A DNA stretch of 50,157 nucleotides from NCBI RefSeq assembly GCF_009299485.1, contig NZ_WBSO01000014.1, positions 1-50,157 of the forward strand, in the 5' to 3' direction. Positions 29,496-37,196 of this stretch are shown here, piece after piece. The notes beneath the pieces are model-generated. The model saw only the letters and a list, made by a program, of their open reading frames with translations, had not been told where the DNA came from and searched no databases. The stretch's first letter is position 1, and every line of letters starts with the position of its first letter. The position numbers were made by a program, and so were the translations under genes. Origin of the DNA: Bifidobacterium apri (lineage in GTDB: Bacteria > Actinomycetota > Actinomycetes > Actinomycetales > Bifidobacteriaceae).

Positions 29496-30025
29496 GTGTG
29501 CGGTTTTGCTCACACAACAGGCATCTTGGTAGTCCGAATGAGCCAGACTGCGGTCGAGTCATTCATCATGTGAGAATTCACTCACATTGTGGACGCTTGG
29601 GCGGCGGATATGGGTCGTGAAAAGGTTTGCGGATGTCGATTTGTGAGAATCGGCTCGTACAGTGGGGTGCCGGCAGAGTGTGGGGTGGCACAAGAGGTGT
29701 TGGAACCGGTGATTGTGTGAGTGTCGGCTCACACCATGGCTACCGGTGGGGGCCATGGTGCTGATTCTGGGTCGGGAACCGGTCTCTGTGTGAGGATTGG
29801 CTCACACAGAGACCGTCCGGATGGCTTCTGGTTGTGTTTTCTGCTTGGCGCACGTCGGTTTGTGAGGATTGGCTCACACAACGGAGGTCTGAGCGGGCCG
29901 GAATCGGGAATCGGGCTACTTCGGGTGTCGGTTTGTGAGGATTCGCTCACAAAGTGGGCGGTTGGGTGGCCGATAAGGGCTGGTTGAAAGGCTGTGGGTG
30001 TCGTCGTGTGAGGATTTGCTCACAC
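29496..30025. repeat. Phased dyad array, family II, eight copies
   Basis: Eight palindromes of the form GTGTGAG-n6-CTCACAC, each 7-6-7 bp. They lie at 29496-29515, 29568-29587, 29641-29660, 29715-29734, 29788-29807, 29860-29879, 29933-29952 and 30006-30025. Centre distances are 72, 73, 74, 73, 72, 73 and 73 bp, and the first is 74 bp from the last family I element, so the two families share one phase. The middle six bases tend to GATTGG. Outer pairs covary (G-C, A-T, T-A), and the copy at 29788 extends to perfect 14-bp arms (29781-29794 with 29801-29814). The block GTCGnTT often precedes the dyad. The last copy ends 32 bp from the stop of the lipoprotein gene on the minus strand. Confidence 0.92.
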
Positions 30026-30057
30026 AATGCCGCCCACAGCCTGCCGCCCGCAGCCTG

Positions 30058-30672
30058 TCAGCTTGCGGCGGGCACTTCGTCGACGGTCAGCGTTGCGGGC
30101 AGGTTGTCGCCGGAGTCGCTGTTCACCCGGTTGAAGGTCTCCCCGCTGATATCCTGTTCGGTTGCCGTGCCAGTCTGCGCCTTCGCCTTCGCAGTGGCGG
30201 AGGCGAGGTAGATCCCGGCGTCCGCTCCTGTCACGTAGTATTGCGAGGCGAGGTCGCCGGATAGTCCGCTGTGCACGAGGAACAGCAGGTAGGTCGATCC
30301 GGTTTTCATCATCGCCCCCGCGGTCTGGTTCTTGGTTGAACCGGTCTGGCGGACAACGACGGTCTCATCGCCGGCATCGCCTTTCTTCGTCGTGATGACC
30401 TTCACCGTGGAGAGGGTGAAGTCCGTCTCATCGTCGATGTCCTGGACGACTCTCTGGTCGGCGACAGTACCGACGATCACCAGATCGGAATCATCCGTGA
30501 TCGCTTTGACGGAGTCGTACATCTTGACTCTCGAAATTTCGCCTTTGCTTGTCGTTGCATTTCCGCTCGTCTGAGCAGTTGTTCCTGAACCGCAGGCTCC
30601 GACGCCAAGAGCAATCGAGAGAGCAGTCACCATTGCCAGAATCGGCTTTACGAGTCGTGTATGCTTCTTCAT
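30058..30672 (-). CDS. Secreted lipoprotein, unknown function
   Basis: A 204-aa protein with a lipoprotein signal peptide ending at C27 (V-G-A-C). The mature part starts with a Ser/Thr/Gly linker, then one beta-rich domain containing S-D-L-V-I-V-G-T-V, T-V-K-V-I-T-T-K-K and Y-L-L-F-L. I know this arrangement only from uncharacterised secreted proteins. The start at 30672 is preferred over 30735 because GGAAAG lies upstream and the signal peptide then begins M-K-K-H. It is 31 bp downstream of the metzincin gene and probably cotranscribed, so it might be a surface partner or inhibitor of that protease (inference). Confidence 0.82.
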   Translation of the reverse strand: MKKHTRLVKPILAMVTALSIALGVGACGSGTTAQTSGNATTSKGEISRVKMYDSVKAITDDSDLVIVGTVADQRVVQDIDDETDFTLSTVKVITTKKGDAGDETVVVRQTGSTKNQTAGAMMKTGSTYLLFLVHSGLSGDLASQYYVTGADAGIYLASATAKAKAQTGTATEQDISGETFNRVNSDSGDNLPATLTVDEVPAAS

Positions 30673-30703
30673 TTCAGCACGCTTTCCATAGTTTTGTTGG
30701 TAA

Positions 30704-31258
30704 TCAATATAGATTGTTGATGCCATTTTTTTCATCGCTTGTAAGGGTCCTCACACCTCCTCTCAAATACGCGTCCGAGGCGGATTGATACATGACATGA
30801 TTGATTCCACTGACATGGCCAAGTCCCCAGACATGGCATAGTTCATGTAGCCAGACGACTTTGAGTCGGTCGAAAGGCATTCCTGTGGATAGGTATCGCG
30901 TGTTTAATTTTGAACTTGCACTTCGAGTACTTCCGAGAACGACGTTCCATTGTGACTGACCTTCCCAACCTGTTGCCCCATAGTCAGCGGCATAGGCTTT
31001 CCAAGATGGTGATGTGCTGTCAGTCCACGAAAAATTGACGTCTGTCTGCTGATTGATCTCGAAGACCGCATTTCCCATCGCGGTCTCGAATGTCCCCGAT
31101 ATCGCAGAAGCGGAAATCTTCTGAGTCGGACTACCCCACTTTGAGCCGCTTGTCGTTGAGGCTGCTGCTGAAATAGTCGAGAGATACACGGCCATGCAGA
31201 CTGCAATACTGACACATACTGCATGTTTGATATTATGGACAAACGAATGGCGTTTCAT
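30704..31258 (-). CDS. Secreted matrixin-like zinc metalloprotease
   Basis: A 184-aa protein with an N-terminal signal peptide (about 1-33, ending A-A-A-S). The compact catalytic domain carries H-E-L-C-H-V-W-G-L-G-H at 138-148, the metzincin zinc signature HExxHxxGxxH with all three His. H-V-M-Y (154-157) supplies the Met-turn. The short domain resembles M10A matrixin-like bacterial proteases without a propeptide cysteine switch; a cysteine inside the zinc motif (C141) is unusual. AAGGAAA precedes the ATG. It is first in an operon with the lipoprotein. Confidence 0.88.
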   Translation of the reverse strand: MKRHSFVHNIKHAVCVSIAVCMAVYLSTISAAASTTSGSKWGSPTQKISASAISGTFETAMGNAVFEINQQTDVNFSWTDSTSPSWKAYAADYGATGWEGQSQWNVVLGSTRSASSKLNTRYLSTGMPFDRLKVVWLHELCHVWGLGHVSGINHVMYQSASDAYLRGGVRTLTSDEKNGINNLY

Positions 31259-31872
31259 GTTTTTCCTTATCTATACACGAATTATCGCTCCAATGAAAAA
31301 TGACGAAATTTGAAATTGAAATGGCTGTGAATATATAATACTACTTACATCATTACCCCTTTCTATCCCCTAACAACCCTGTCGTTCTAAAGCATAGCAT
31401 ATGGGCATACTCTTCGTGCGTGAGTTCGGTGTCAAATGCAGGTTTGCAGTAAACCCCCGCAAAGACGTCGTAATCGTAGGAATTCACTGCTACGAATAGC
31501 AGCCATCGCCGTATCGTGATCAATTGATAATTGAGGTTGAGATGTATATTTGTGCCAAGACAATGAGAGTTGCTTTAATTTGTGGATTGCGGCATCACAA
31601 CAAAGAGGATTTACCTTATGGTGGGTAAGTCCCTATGCATGAAGAATCCAATGATGGAGAACATGGCAAAAAGAAGTGTAAAGTAGTTGGGATTTTGCTG
31701 CGGCAATCGCTGCAGGATAGATATAAGGTCAATGAGATAATCACGGGGATTAACACGCCGTGTGACGTGTCTGCCATTGGCGGTAACTCTGCGTATTATG
31801 ATTATGTCGAATTTTATCTGAAATACATATATCAGAGTTGACTCAATAGAGCTGGATTGGGGGATATAAACC
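31259..31872. other. AT-rich intergenic region at the island boundary
   Basis: The region separates the divergent metzincin and lipoprotein genes and is visibly poorer in GC than the flanks. Apart from a possible 22-codon frame at 31618-31686 I see no gene. Promoters for both directions are presumably here, but no clear -35/-10 pair can be fixed. Confidence 0.5.
31618..31686 (+). CDS. Possible 22-aa peptide
   Basis: ATG at 31618 follows AGAGGAT (31604-31610) at a good distance, and the frame closes with TAG after 22 codons (M-V-G-K-S-L-C-M-K-N...). It could be a leader peptide or the remnant of a gene, since another frame stays open across 31635-31841. The RBS is the only support. Confidence 0.25.
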   Translation: MVGKSLCMKNPMMENMAKRSVK

Positions 31873-32583
31873 ATGCAATGGACAAGAACAATATTGAGTT
31901 CTCTGCTGATTTTTGCAGTGGCAAGCGGGATAATGTCGCTGTCATCATGCTCCCGGCCCGATTCGCAGAATCCTGGTTCTTCGGCGTCGAACACGGCGTC
32001 GGCGCCGAAGACGGGTTCAAAACTGGCATCGTCACTGAAAGCGTATGCCCAGTCCATGCTTGATGGCGACAAGCAATTGTCCCAGATGGGTGAGGAACAG
32101 AAGGCAATCATCGAGCGTGCCGCCAAGGGCGACGGCACAGTGTCGCGCACGGATTATGAACAGGCGTGGGCGAACTATCGCAAATGCATAGTGGATCGGG
32201 GCTGGACCGATCCGACACTCAAACATCTTGACGGGTTGTACGCGGCCCCGCCCATCGATGTGGAAGGGTTGAGCGACGCGCAGCAGCACAAGCTGGACGA
32301 AGACCTGCAATACTGCTCCATCACCTACGTGACCGATCTTGACCAGCTGTATCGCACCCAGGTTGCCAATCCGGGGTTGTCAAGCGCGAACTATCAGCTG
32401 ATTGTGGCGTGCCTGAAGAAGAATGGCGTTGTCGGCAAGGATTACACGTCGGACAAGCTCCAGGACGATCTCGGTGACAAACTGGATTTGTCGGATTCCG
32501 CCGTCCAGACCTGCCTAGTGAAATACGGATACTCTGCGAATGACGCGCGAGATGAAAGCGCCTACTGGAAACCGCTGGGTTAG
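31873..32583 (+). CDS. Lipoprotein, paralogue 1 of 4
   Basis: A 236-aa lipoprotein with acylation site C26 (L-S-S-C) and a Ser/Pro/Thr linker to about residue 48. The domain then shows the family marks: K-L-A-S-S-L-K-A-Y-A-Q, D-Y-E-Q-A-W-A-N-Y-R-K-C, D-R-G-W-T-D-P, L-Y-R-T-Q-V-A-N-P-G-L-S, and the terminal W-K-P-L-G. Four cysteines outside the lipobox (in R-K-C-I, L-Q-Y-C, V-A-C-L, Q-T-C-L) are kept in all four paralogues and probably form two disulfides. GGGGGA precedes the ATG. I know no function; a surface-binding or immunity role is inferred from the neighbourhood. Confidence 0.85.
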   Translation: MQWTRTILSSLLIFAVASGIMSLSSCSRPDSQNPGSSASNTASAPKTGSKLASSLKAYAQSMLDGDKQLSQMGEEQKAIIERAAKGDGTVSRTDYEQAWANYRKCIVDRGWTDPTLKHLDGLYAAPPIDVEGLSDAQQHKLDEDLQYCSITYVTDLDQLYRTQVANPGLSSANYQLIVACLKKNGVVGKDYTSDKLQDDLGDKLDLSDSAVQTCLVKYGYSANDARDESAYWKPLG

Positions 32584-32676
32584 GCTATACTGAAAGCAAT
32601 ATGTTCCTTTGCTGGTTAGTCAGTGGGGGCTTGGCATAACGACTCCGATGGCGGAGCACATAGGAAGGGGAATGCC

Positions 32677-33417
32677 ATGAAGCCCAAGATGATGCATGTT
32701 GTCGCGGTTGGTCTTGCGATGGCGATGGTGCTGTCTGGCTGTTCGATGCGCATTTCTGCACAGAAGCAGGAAACTACCTCGTCTCCTTCAGCGTCGGCGT
32801 CACAGACGAGCGGGAAGATAGCGTCGTCCTTGCAAGAATATGCCCAATTCTTGCTGGATACGGATGCAAAACACCCGTCGATGGCCGACGAGCAGAAAGA
32901 AGCCATCGAGCGTGCCGTCAAGAATAACGGTAAGCTTACACGCGCTGACTATGAGCAGGCGTGGAGCACATATCGCACGTGCATCACTTCACGGGGATGG
33001 ACGTCCCCGCCCGTGATACAGCATGGGGACTTGTACGGTGAACCACAGGTCAACACGAAAGGGATGAGTAAGGAGCAGTCAGACAGATTGTTCGAGGACA
33101 TTCAGGATTGTGCATTCAAATACAAGACCAATGTAGACTCGCTGTACCGTACGCAAGTTGGTAATCCTGGTTTGTCTTCCGATACGGATCAGCTGATTGT
33201 TGACTGCCTCATCAAGAATGGTGTAGTTCCCGTGTCGTTCACTAAGGAACAATACAAGAAGGAAATGGGAGATGACTGGTCCCCAGGAGAGAAATACGTG
33301 GGACCGACATCATTTTCCATAAGCGATGAGCGCGTCCAATCCTGCTTCTTCGCCCAAGGCTTCTATTTCAACGACGATGCGGGAACGTCGGAACCGGTAT
33401 GGAAACCGATATCTTGA
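32677..33417 (+). CDS. Lipoprotein, paralogue 2 of 4
   Basis: A 246-aa lipoprotein with acylation site C22 (L-S-G-C). It has the same domain as its neighbours: K-I-A-S-S-L-Q-E-Y-A-Q, D-Y-E-Q-A-W-S-T-Y-R-T-C, S-R-G-W-T-S-P, L-Y-R-T-Q-V-G-N-P-G-L-S and terminal W-K-P-I-S. It has about ten extra residues before the fourth conserved cysteine. The start at 32677 follows AGGAAGGGG; a longer frame to 32623 lacks a signal peptide. It lies 93 bp downstream of paralogue 1. Confidence 0.85.
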   Translation: MKPKMMHVVAVGLAMAMVLSGCSMRISAQKQETTSSPSASASQTSGKIASSLQEYAQFLLDTDAKHPSMADEQKEAIERAVKNNGKLTRADYEQAWSTYRTCITSRGWTSPPVIQHGDLYGEPQVNTKGMSKEQSDRLFEDIQDCAFKYKTNVDSLYRTQVGNPGLSSDTDQLIVDCLIKNGVVPVSFTKEQYKKEMGDDWSPGEKYVGPTSFSISDERVQSCFFAQGFYFNDDAGTSEPVWKPIS

Positions 33418-33486
33418 ACAAGCCAGAATAGTTGATATCAGTATTCGATGATGAAATCTGCAATAGTCCAAAGAAGGTGATGGGTT

Positions 33487-34191
33487 ATGAGAGACAAGCG
33501 CCATGAAATAACCGGTATTCTTGCCGTTGTGACGTGTTGCGTCATGCTGCTGTCATCGTGTTCTCATCCCGGTTCCCCTCATACCTCTGTTTCATCTGAG
33601 TCTCCATCGGCATCACAGACCGGGGCACGTCTTGCCTCATCGTTGAAAGCATACGCACAGTCGATTCTTGATGCTGATAAACAATCGCAGAAGATGGATG
33701 ACGAGCAAAGGAACGTAGTTGAGAAGGCTGCGAAAGGGGACGGCACTGTCTCTCGTGCTGATTATGAACAGGCATGGGCGAACTATAAACAGTGCATCGT
33801 AAGCCGAGGGTGGACCAGCCCCAATTTGCGGGAAGCAGACGGACTATATGCAGAGCCTCCGATTAATGCGGAAAACATGACGGAGGCGCAGATGACAAAA
33901 TTATCCCAGGATACTGATTATTGCGCAAGGACATACGTGGTAGACGTCGATCAGCTGTACCGGACCCAGGTTGCCAATCCGACATTGTCAACGGCGAATG
34001 TTCAGTTGATAGTGAAGTGTCTTGTGGCAAACGGCGTCGTAAGCAGTGACTATACGGCAGAAGAATTCCAAAAAGATAGCAGCGGTCTGGATTTCTCAGA
34101 TAGCAAGGTGCAATCTTGCCTGATTAAATATGGATACCACGCCGTCGATGGCACCAAAGAAAAAGACAGCCTATGGAAGCCGATGGGCTGA
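33487..34191 (+). CDS. Lipoprotein, paralogue 3 of 4
   Basis: A 234-aa lipoprotein with acylation site C25 (L-S-S-C) and a signal peptide containing two extra cysteines. It is closest to paralogue 1: both share S-S-L-K-A-Y-A-Q-S, A-A-K-G-D-G-T-V-S-R and Y-G-Y before the C-terminus, which here ends W-K-P-M-G. It is 69 bp after paralogue 2. The more distant divergence of paralogues 2 and 4 suggests repeated tandem duplication at different times. Confidence 0.85.
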   Translation: MRDKRHEITGILAVVTCCVMLLSSCSHPGSPHTSVSSESPSASQTGARLASSLKAYAQSILDADKQSQKMDDEQRNVVEKAAKGDGTVSRADYEQAWANYKQCIVSRGWTSPNLREADGLYAEPPINAENMTEAQMTKLSQDTDYCARTYVVDVDQLYRTQVANPTLSTANVQLIVKCLVANGVVSSDYTAEEFQKDSSGLDFSDSKVQSCLIKYGYHAVDGTKEKDSLWKPMG

Positions 34192-34796
34192 TGGACGCGA
34201 CGGTGCCTCGTTCCTGCATTGTTATGAGAAATATATGCCGCTGATGAGGCAAGGAGCTGCTGCTGGAGAGAAAGACGGACATACACGGGCTGATATTTGA
34301 TAGGGGTTTGTCGTAAATAAGTGATTTTCGAGCATGCTTCAACGCGATAATGAATAATAATTATATATTAACGAAAGATAACAATATCTAGTTGCATTCA
34401 TGAACTGCTGGAGATTATTACTGGGATATAAATAAGCGAGCTGAGAATTTTCTTGATGGTCTTACTTGGTAAATTAATAATATATTTCCGAAATGCTGAG
34501 GAATATTAGAGAAGTATCATGTTGTTTGGTTTCAATATGTAGATGATTTACATTCTTAATGGGAGATGATGATATTTTGCCTAGATTAAATTGAGAAAAA
34601 TGATGATGTGAATATATATGTAAGAACACAATGGGTTTGCTCGGTTTGGGTTATGGCACATCAGTGTGGCTGCAATTGTGAGCATGCTGTTGTTTGGTAA
34701 TAGGGTGTAGCCTGTGAAAGTGATATGGATACGAAGTTCTAGTTGTGGCATATTTTGTGAAAATGAAGATAATGGAGAACGGAGATGATAAAATGC
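34192..34796. other. AT-rich, gene-free stretch
   Basis: About 600 bp of strongly AT-rich DNA between paralogue 3 and the secreted peptide gene. No frame with an RBS is visible on either strand. The base composition differs sharply from the rest of the window and suggests imported DNA or a decayed gene. Confidence 0.5.
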
Positions 34797-34828
34797 TGAT
34801 TGAGAGCTCTAAGGTGAGTTCTCAATCA
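34797..34828 (+). promoter_or_regulatory. Hairpin upstream of the secreted peptide gene
   Basis: 13-bp arms (34797-34809 and 34816-34828, one mismatch) close a 6-nt loop and are followed by TAAAATAG. It lies 32 bp before the ATG of the peptide gene, so it could be an attenuator, a stability element, or the terminator of an upstream transcript. Confidence 0.5.
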
Positions 34829-34860
34829 TAAAATAGATTGTTCACAAGGACGGTGACAAC

Positions 34861-35184
34861 ATGAAAAGAATAACGAGGGCTTTGCTCTCTTCCGCCGCAG
34901 CATTGGGGATTTGTGCCTGTGCTACAGTGTCGGCGAATGCATATATTCAGTATCCGGTTAGTAGTGGTAGCACGAATATTGGATACTATCAGGCAAGTTG
35001 GAATGTAACGCCCACCCGTTCTGAAGTAACGGGATATTCGGTATCTAAACAACATTATTGTAAAGCTGTTCAGGATAAAAAAATAATCCGCTATCAAACA
35101 GCAAGTACATATACATCATGCCATGTGGTAGCGAACGGTACGCAGGCAGCGCATGATGATTGGGTTGAGTATTCATATTTTTAA
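34861..35184 (+). CDS. Small secreted protein, lactococcin 972-like
   Basis: A 107-aa precursor with a Sec signal peptide (1-27, ending S-A-N-A) and a mature part of about 80 residues rich in Tyr, Ser and Thr. It has two cysteines (in H-Y-C-K and T-S-C-H) and an aromatic C-terminus (E-Y-S-Y-F). Size, Sec signal, aromatic N-terminal region of the mature part and C-terminal Y/F cluster resemble the lactococcin 972 bacteriocin family, which is commonly next to an ABC transporter as here. The match is weak and another secreted role is possible. AAGGA precedes the ATG by ten bases, and a strong hairpin follows the stop. Confidence 0.72.
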   Translation: MKRITRALLSSAAALGICACATVSANAYIQYPVSSGSTNIGYYQASWNVTPTRSEVTGYSVSKQHYCKAVQDKKIIRYQTASTYTSCHVVANGTQAAHDDWVEYSYF

Positions 35185-35198
35185 TACCGCTTATTAGT

Positions 35199-35240
35199 TT
35201 GTTTTCGGCGCCATGAAAATGAGAGTGGCGCCGAAAACAA
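35199..35240. terminator. Hairpin terminator after the secreted peptide gene
   Basis: A perfect 15-bp stem (35199-35213 with 35226-35240) closes a 12-nt loop, with TTTGTTTT at its 5' base and AAAACAA at its 3' base. It lies about 15 bp after the stop and could work in either direction. Confidence 0.65.
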
Positions 35241-35262
35241 TGTTCATTGAAAAGGATAGGGA

Positions 35263-36042
35263 ATGGTATTGAAGTTGGTAAAATGCATTCGTGCATTTGT
35301 TGCGGTGTTGTGCCTCTCATCATGCCTGACTGCATGTTCGAGTCCGGATGCGTTGAAAACCGCCAATTCAGCAAATCAAGGCACTGCTGCGGAACCTTCT
35401 GCTTCTCAATCCAGTGCTGATACGGATTTTGGTGCGGATGGGTCTCATATGGCGTCTTCGTTGAAGGCGCTGGCGGAACAGATGCTGAGTGACGATGATG
35501 CTGTGAAGGCGAATGCCAACAGTAGGGATACCGCCATGAGCTCGCAGCAGAGGGCAATCATTGCGCATGCGGCAAAGAATAATGGGAAAATGTCCCGCTC
35601 GGAATACGAACAAGCATGGATGAATTTTCGTTCCTGTATCATGAATAGAGGTTGGACGGATCCGAAGCCTCCCGCATATGGGGGCTTTTACTCTGTTCCC
35701 TCGATGAATATTGAAGGGCTCAATGATGAACAAGCCAAAAAACTCGATAAAGACTGGCTGTACTGTTCGAGTTATGAGCTGGTTAATGCGGATACACTGT
35801 ATCGTACCCAGGAAAGCAATCCGGAACTGTCTACGGATTTCCATCAGCTCGTTGTCAACTGCCTGATCACTAAGAAAGTCGTTCCTACGTCGTATTCGAA
35901 AGATCAATTTTCGAAAGATTTCTCCAACGAGCCCCTGCCGCAATATTTTTCCACTGCAGAGGCCCAGGAATGCTTCACCCTATATCAGATAGGCATAGCC
36001 AATGTGTCGGAGAAGGAATCGTACTGGAAACCGTTGGGATAG
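35263..36042 (+). CDS. Lipoprotein, paralogue 4 of 4
   Basis: A 259-aa lipoprotein with acylation site C25 (L-T-A-C) and the longest linker of the four (to about residue 65). Family marks are H-M-A-S-S-L-K-A-L-A-E, E-Y-E-Q-A-W-M-N-F-R-S-C, N-R-G-W-T-D-P, L-Y-R-T-Q-E-S-N-P-E-L-S and terminal W-K-P-L-G. All four conserved cysteines are present. AAGGA and GGGA precede the ATG. It directly follows the secreted peptide gene and precedes the ABC set, so it is the paralogue most likely tied to those genes. Confidence 0.85.
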   Translation: MVLKLVKCIRAFVAVLCLSSCLTACSSPDALKTANSANQGTAAEPSASQSSADTDFGADGSHMASSLKALAEQMLSDDDAVKANANSRDTAMSSQQRAIIAHAAKNNGKMSRSEYEQAWMNFRSCIMNRGWTDPKPPAYGGFYSVPSMNIEGLNDEQAKKLDKDWLYCSSYELVNADTLYRTQESNPELSTDFHQLVVNCLITKKVVPTSYSKDQFSKDFSNEPLPQYFSTAEAQECFTLYQIGIANVSEKESYWKPLG

Positions 36043-36110
36043 GTCGCGCACCATCCACACCGATTGCCGGTATGCGATAGTCCGTTAGCAACAAGAGAAG
36101 GGGAACATCG

Positions 36111-37196
36111 ATGTTTCGTCATGAGCGTGGTGTCAAAGGCAAAGTCGACAACAAACGCCATCGGCATGTCAATATCGCGGCGTGGGTCATCATGTCCATC
36201 GTGGTGGCCGCGGCGATCACCGTGGGGGTGTGCGCGATGTTCATGCCCGACCGTCCACCCGCACTACTGGGCGCATCCGGAGAAGTGACGCAAGCCAAAG
36301 TGTCGACGCAGCAGTACAACGGCGCGCAAACAGTCACACTGATCCCCGACATCGCCAGCGACAGAACCATTCTGGGCAACAGCACCGGCACCGTGACAGC
36401 GGATTACTCAGGCAACGGGCTGTCTTCCGGTCATGCCTGCATGCGCGTCAACGACCGTGCCGTCATCGCCCTGAACACAGCCCTGCCGTTGTACCGCGAC
36501 CTGCACGTGGAAGACCGAGGGCAGGACGTGCGTGCGCTGAACAATGAACTGTCCCGGCTCGGCTACCAATCCGACGCCGACAGCGACCGGTACTCATGGA
36601 ATACCCAGCAAGGGTGGAAACGCCTCATGGCGGACAACGGTTCGGACAGTGACGGTGCGCTCCTGCTGAGCGACATCCTATGGATCCCCGAGCAGAGCGT
36701 CACCGTCAGCAACTGGCAGGGAACCACAGGCGCAAGCGTCACCCAAGGGTCGCAGATCGGCGACATTCCAGGGGCTTTGGTCAAACTCAACATCAAGAAC
36801 ACGAACCCCTCGGACCAGGACCGGGTGATTACCGTATTCGGCCAATCGACCACGCTGCCCGCAGGCCAGACCGCCATCGACAACGCCGACTATCTCAAAC
36901 AGGTTTCGGCGACGGAAGAATACAAAACCCAGACCAAGGACACACTCGCGGCGGGCATCAGCGGCACGCTCTCCCTGGCGCAATCCATTGAAGCGCTTCG
37001 CGTTCCCGCGGGCGCCGTATTCGGCCTGAACGGAAGCAAAGGGTGCATCATGACCACGGACGGGACGAAACATGCCGTCACCGTTGTCGGCTCTTCGCTT
37101 GGAGTCAGTCTCGTGCAGCTCAATGACGGCGGCAGCACGGCATCCATCACCTCGGTGGAAATCGGGTCGAAGATCGCGGGCGCAACATGCTCCTGA
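36111..37196 (+). CDS. Membrane-anchored adaptor with a peptidoglycan-binding-like domain
   Basis: A 361-aa protein with a basic N-terminus, one signal-anchor (about 23-45), and an extracytoplasmic part. Residues about 125-170 (Y-R-D-L-H-V-E-D-R-G-Q-D-V-R-A-L-N-N-E-L-S-R-L-G) match a PG_binding_1-like fold. The flanking beta-rich parts look like the adaptor proteins that accompany MacB/FtsX-type ABC transporters. AGAAGGGG precedes the ATG. Its stop overlaps the next start by about 10 bp. It probably links the transporter below to the cell wall. Confidence 0.8.
   Translation: MFRHERGVKGKVDNKRHRHVNIAAWVIMSIVVAAAITVGVCAMFMPDRPPALLGASGEVTQAKVSTQQYNGAQTVTLIPDIASDRTILGNSTGTVTADYSGNGLSSGHACMRVNDRAVIALNTALPLYRDLHVEDRGQDVRALNNELSRLGYQSDADSDRYSWNTQQGWKRLMADNGSDSDGALLLSDILWIPEQSVTVSNWQGTTGASVTQGSQIGDIPGALVKLNIKNTNPSDQDRVITVFGQSTTLPAGQTAIDNADYLKQVSATEEYKTQTKDTLAAGISGTLSLAQSIEALRVPAGAVFGLNGSKGCIMTTDGTKHAVTVVGSSLGVSLVQLNDGGSTASITSVEIGSKIAGATCS

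Noticed and set aside
28422..29513. Long minus-strand open frame across the first repeat array
   Set aside because: It overlaps the M20 dipeptidase antisense, has no RBS, and its apparent repeated peptides (C-V-C-P-D-I-R-N and similar) come from the DNA repeats read in different frames.
28921..30025. CRISPR array
   Set aside because: Regular repeats with unrelated spacers fit superficially, but the repeats are short, diverged palindromes rather than near-identical direct repeats, spacers are about 53 bp, two repeat families occur, and no cas gene is in view.
31611..32150. Minus-strand frame opposite lipoprotein paralogue 1
   Set aside because: It is antisense to the lipoprotein signal region; the plus-strand gene has an RBS, a lipobox and three paralogues.
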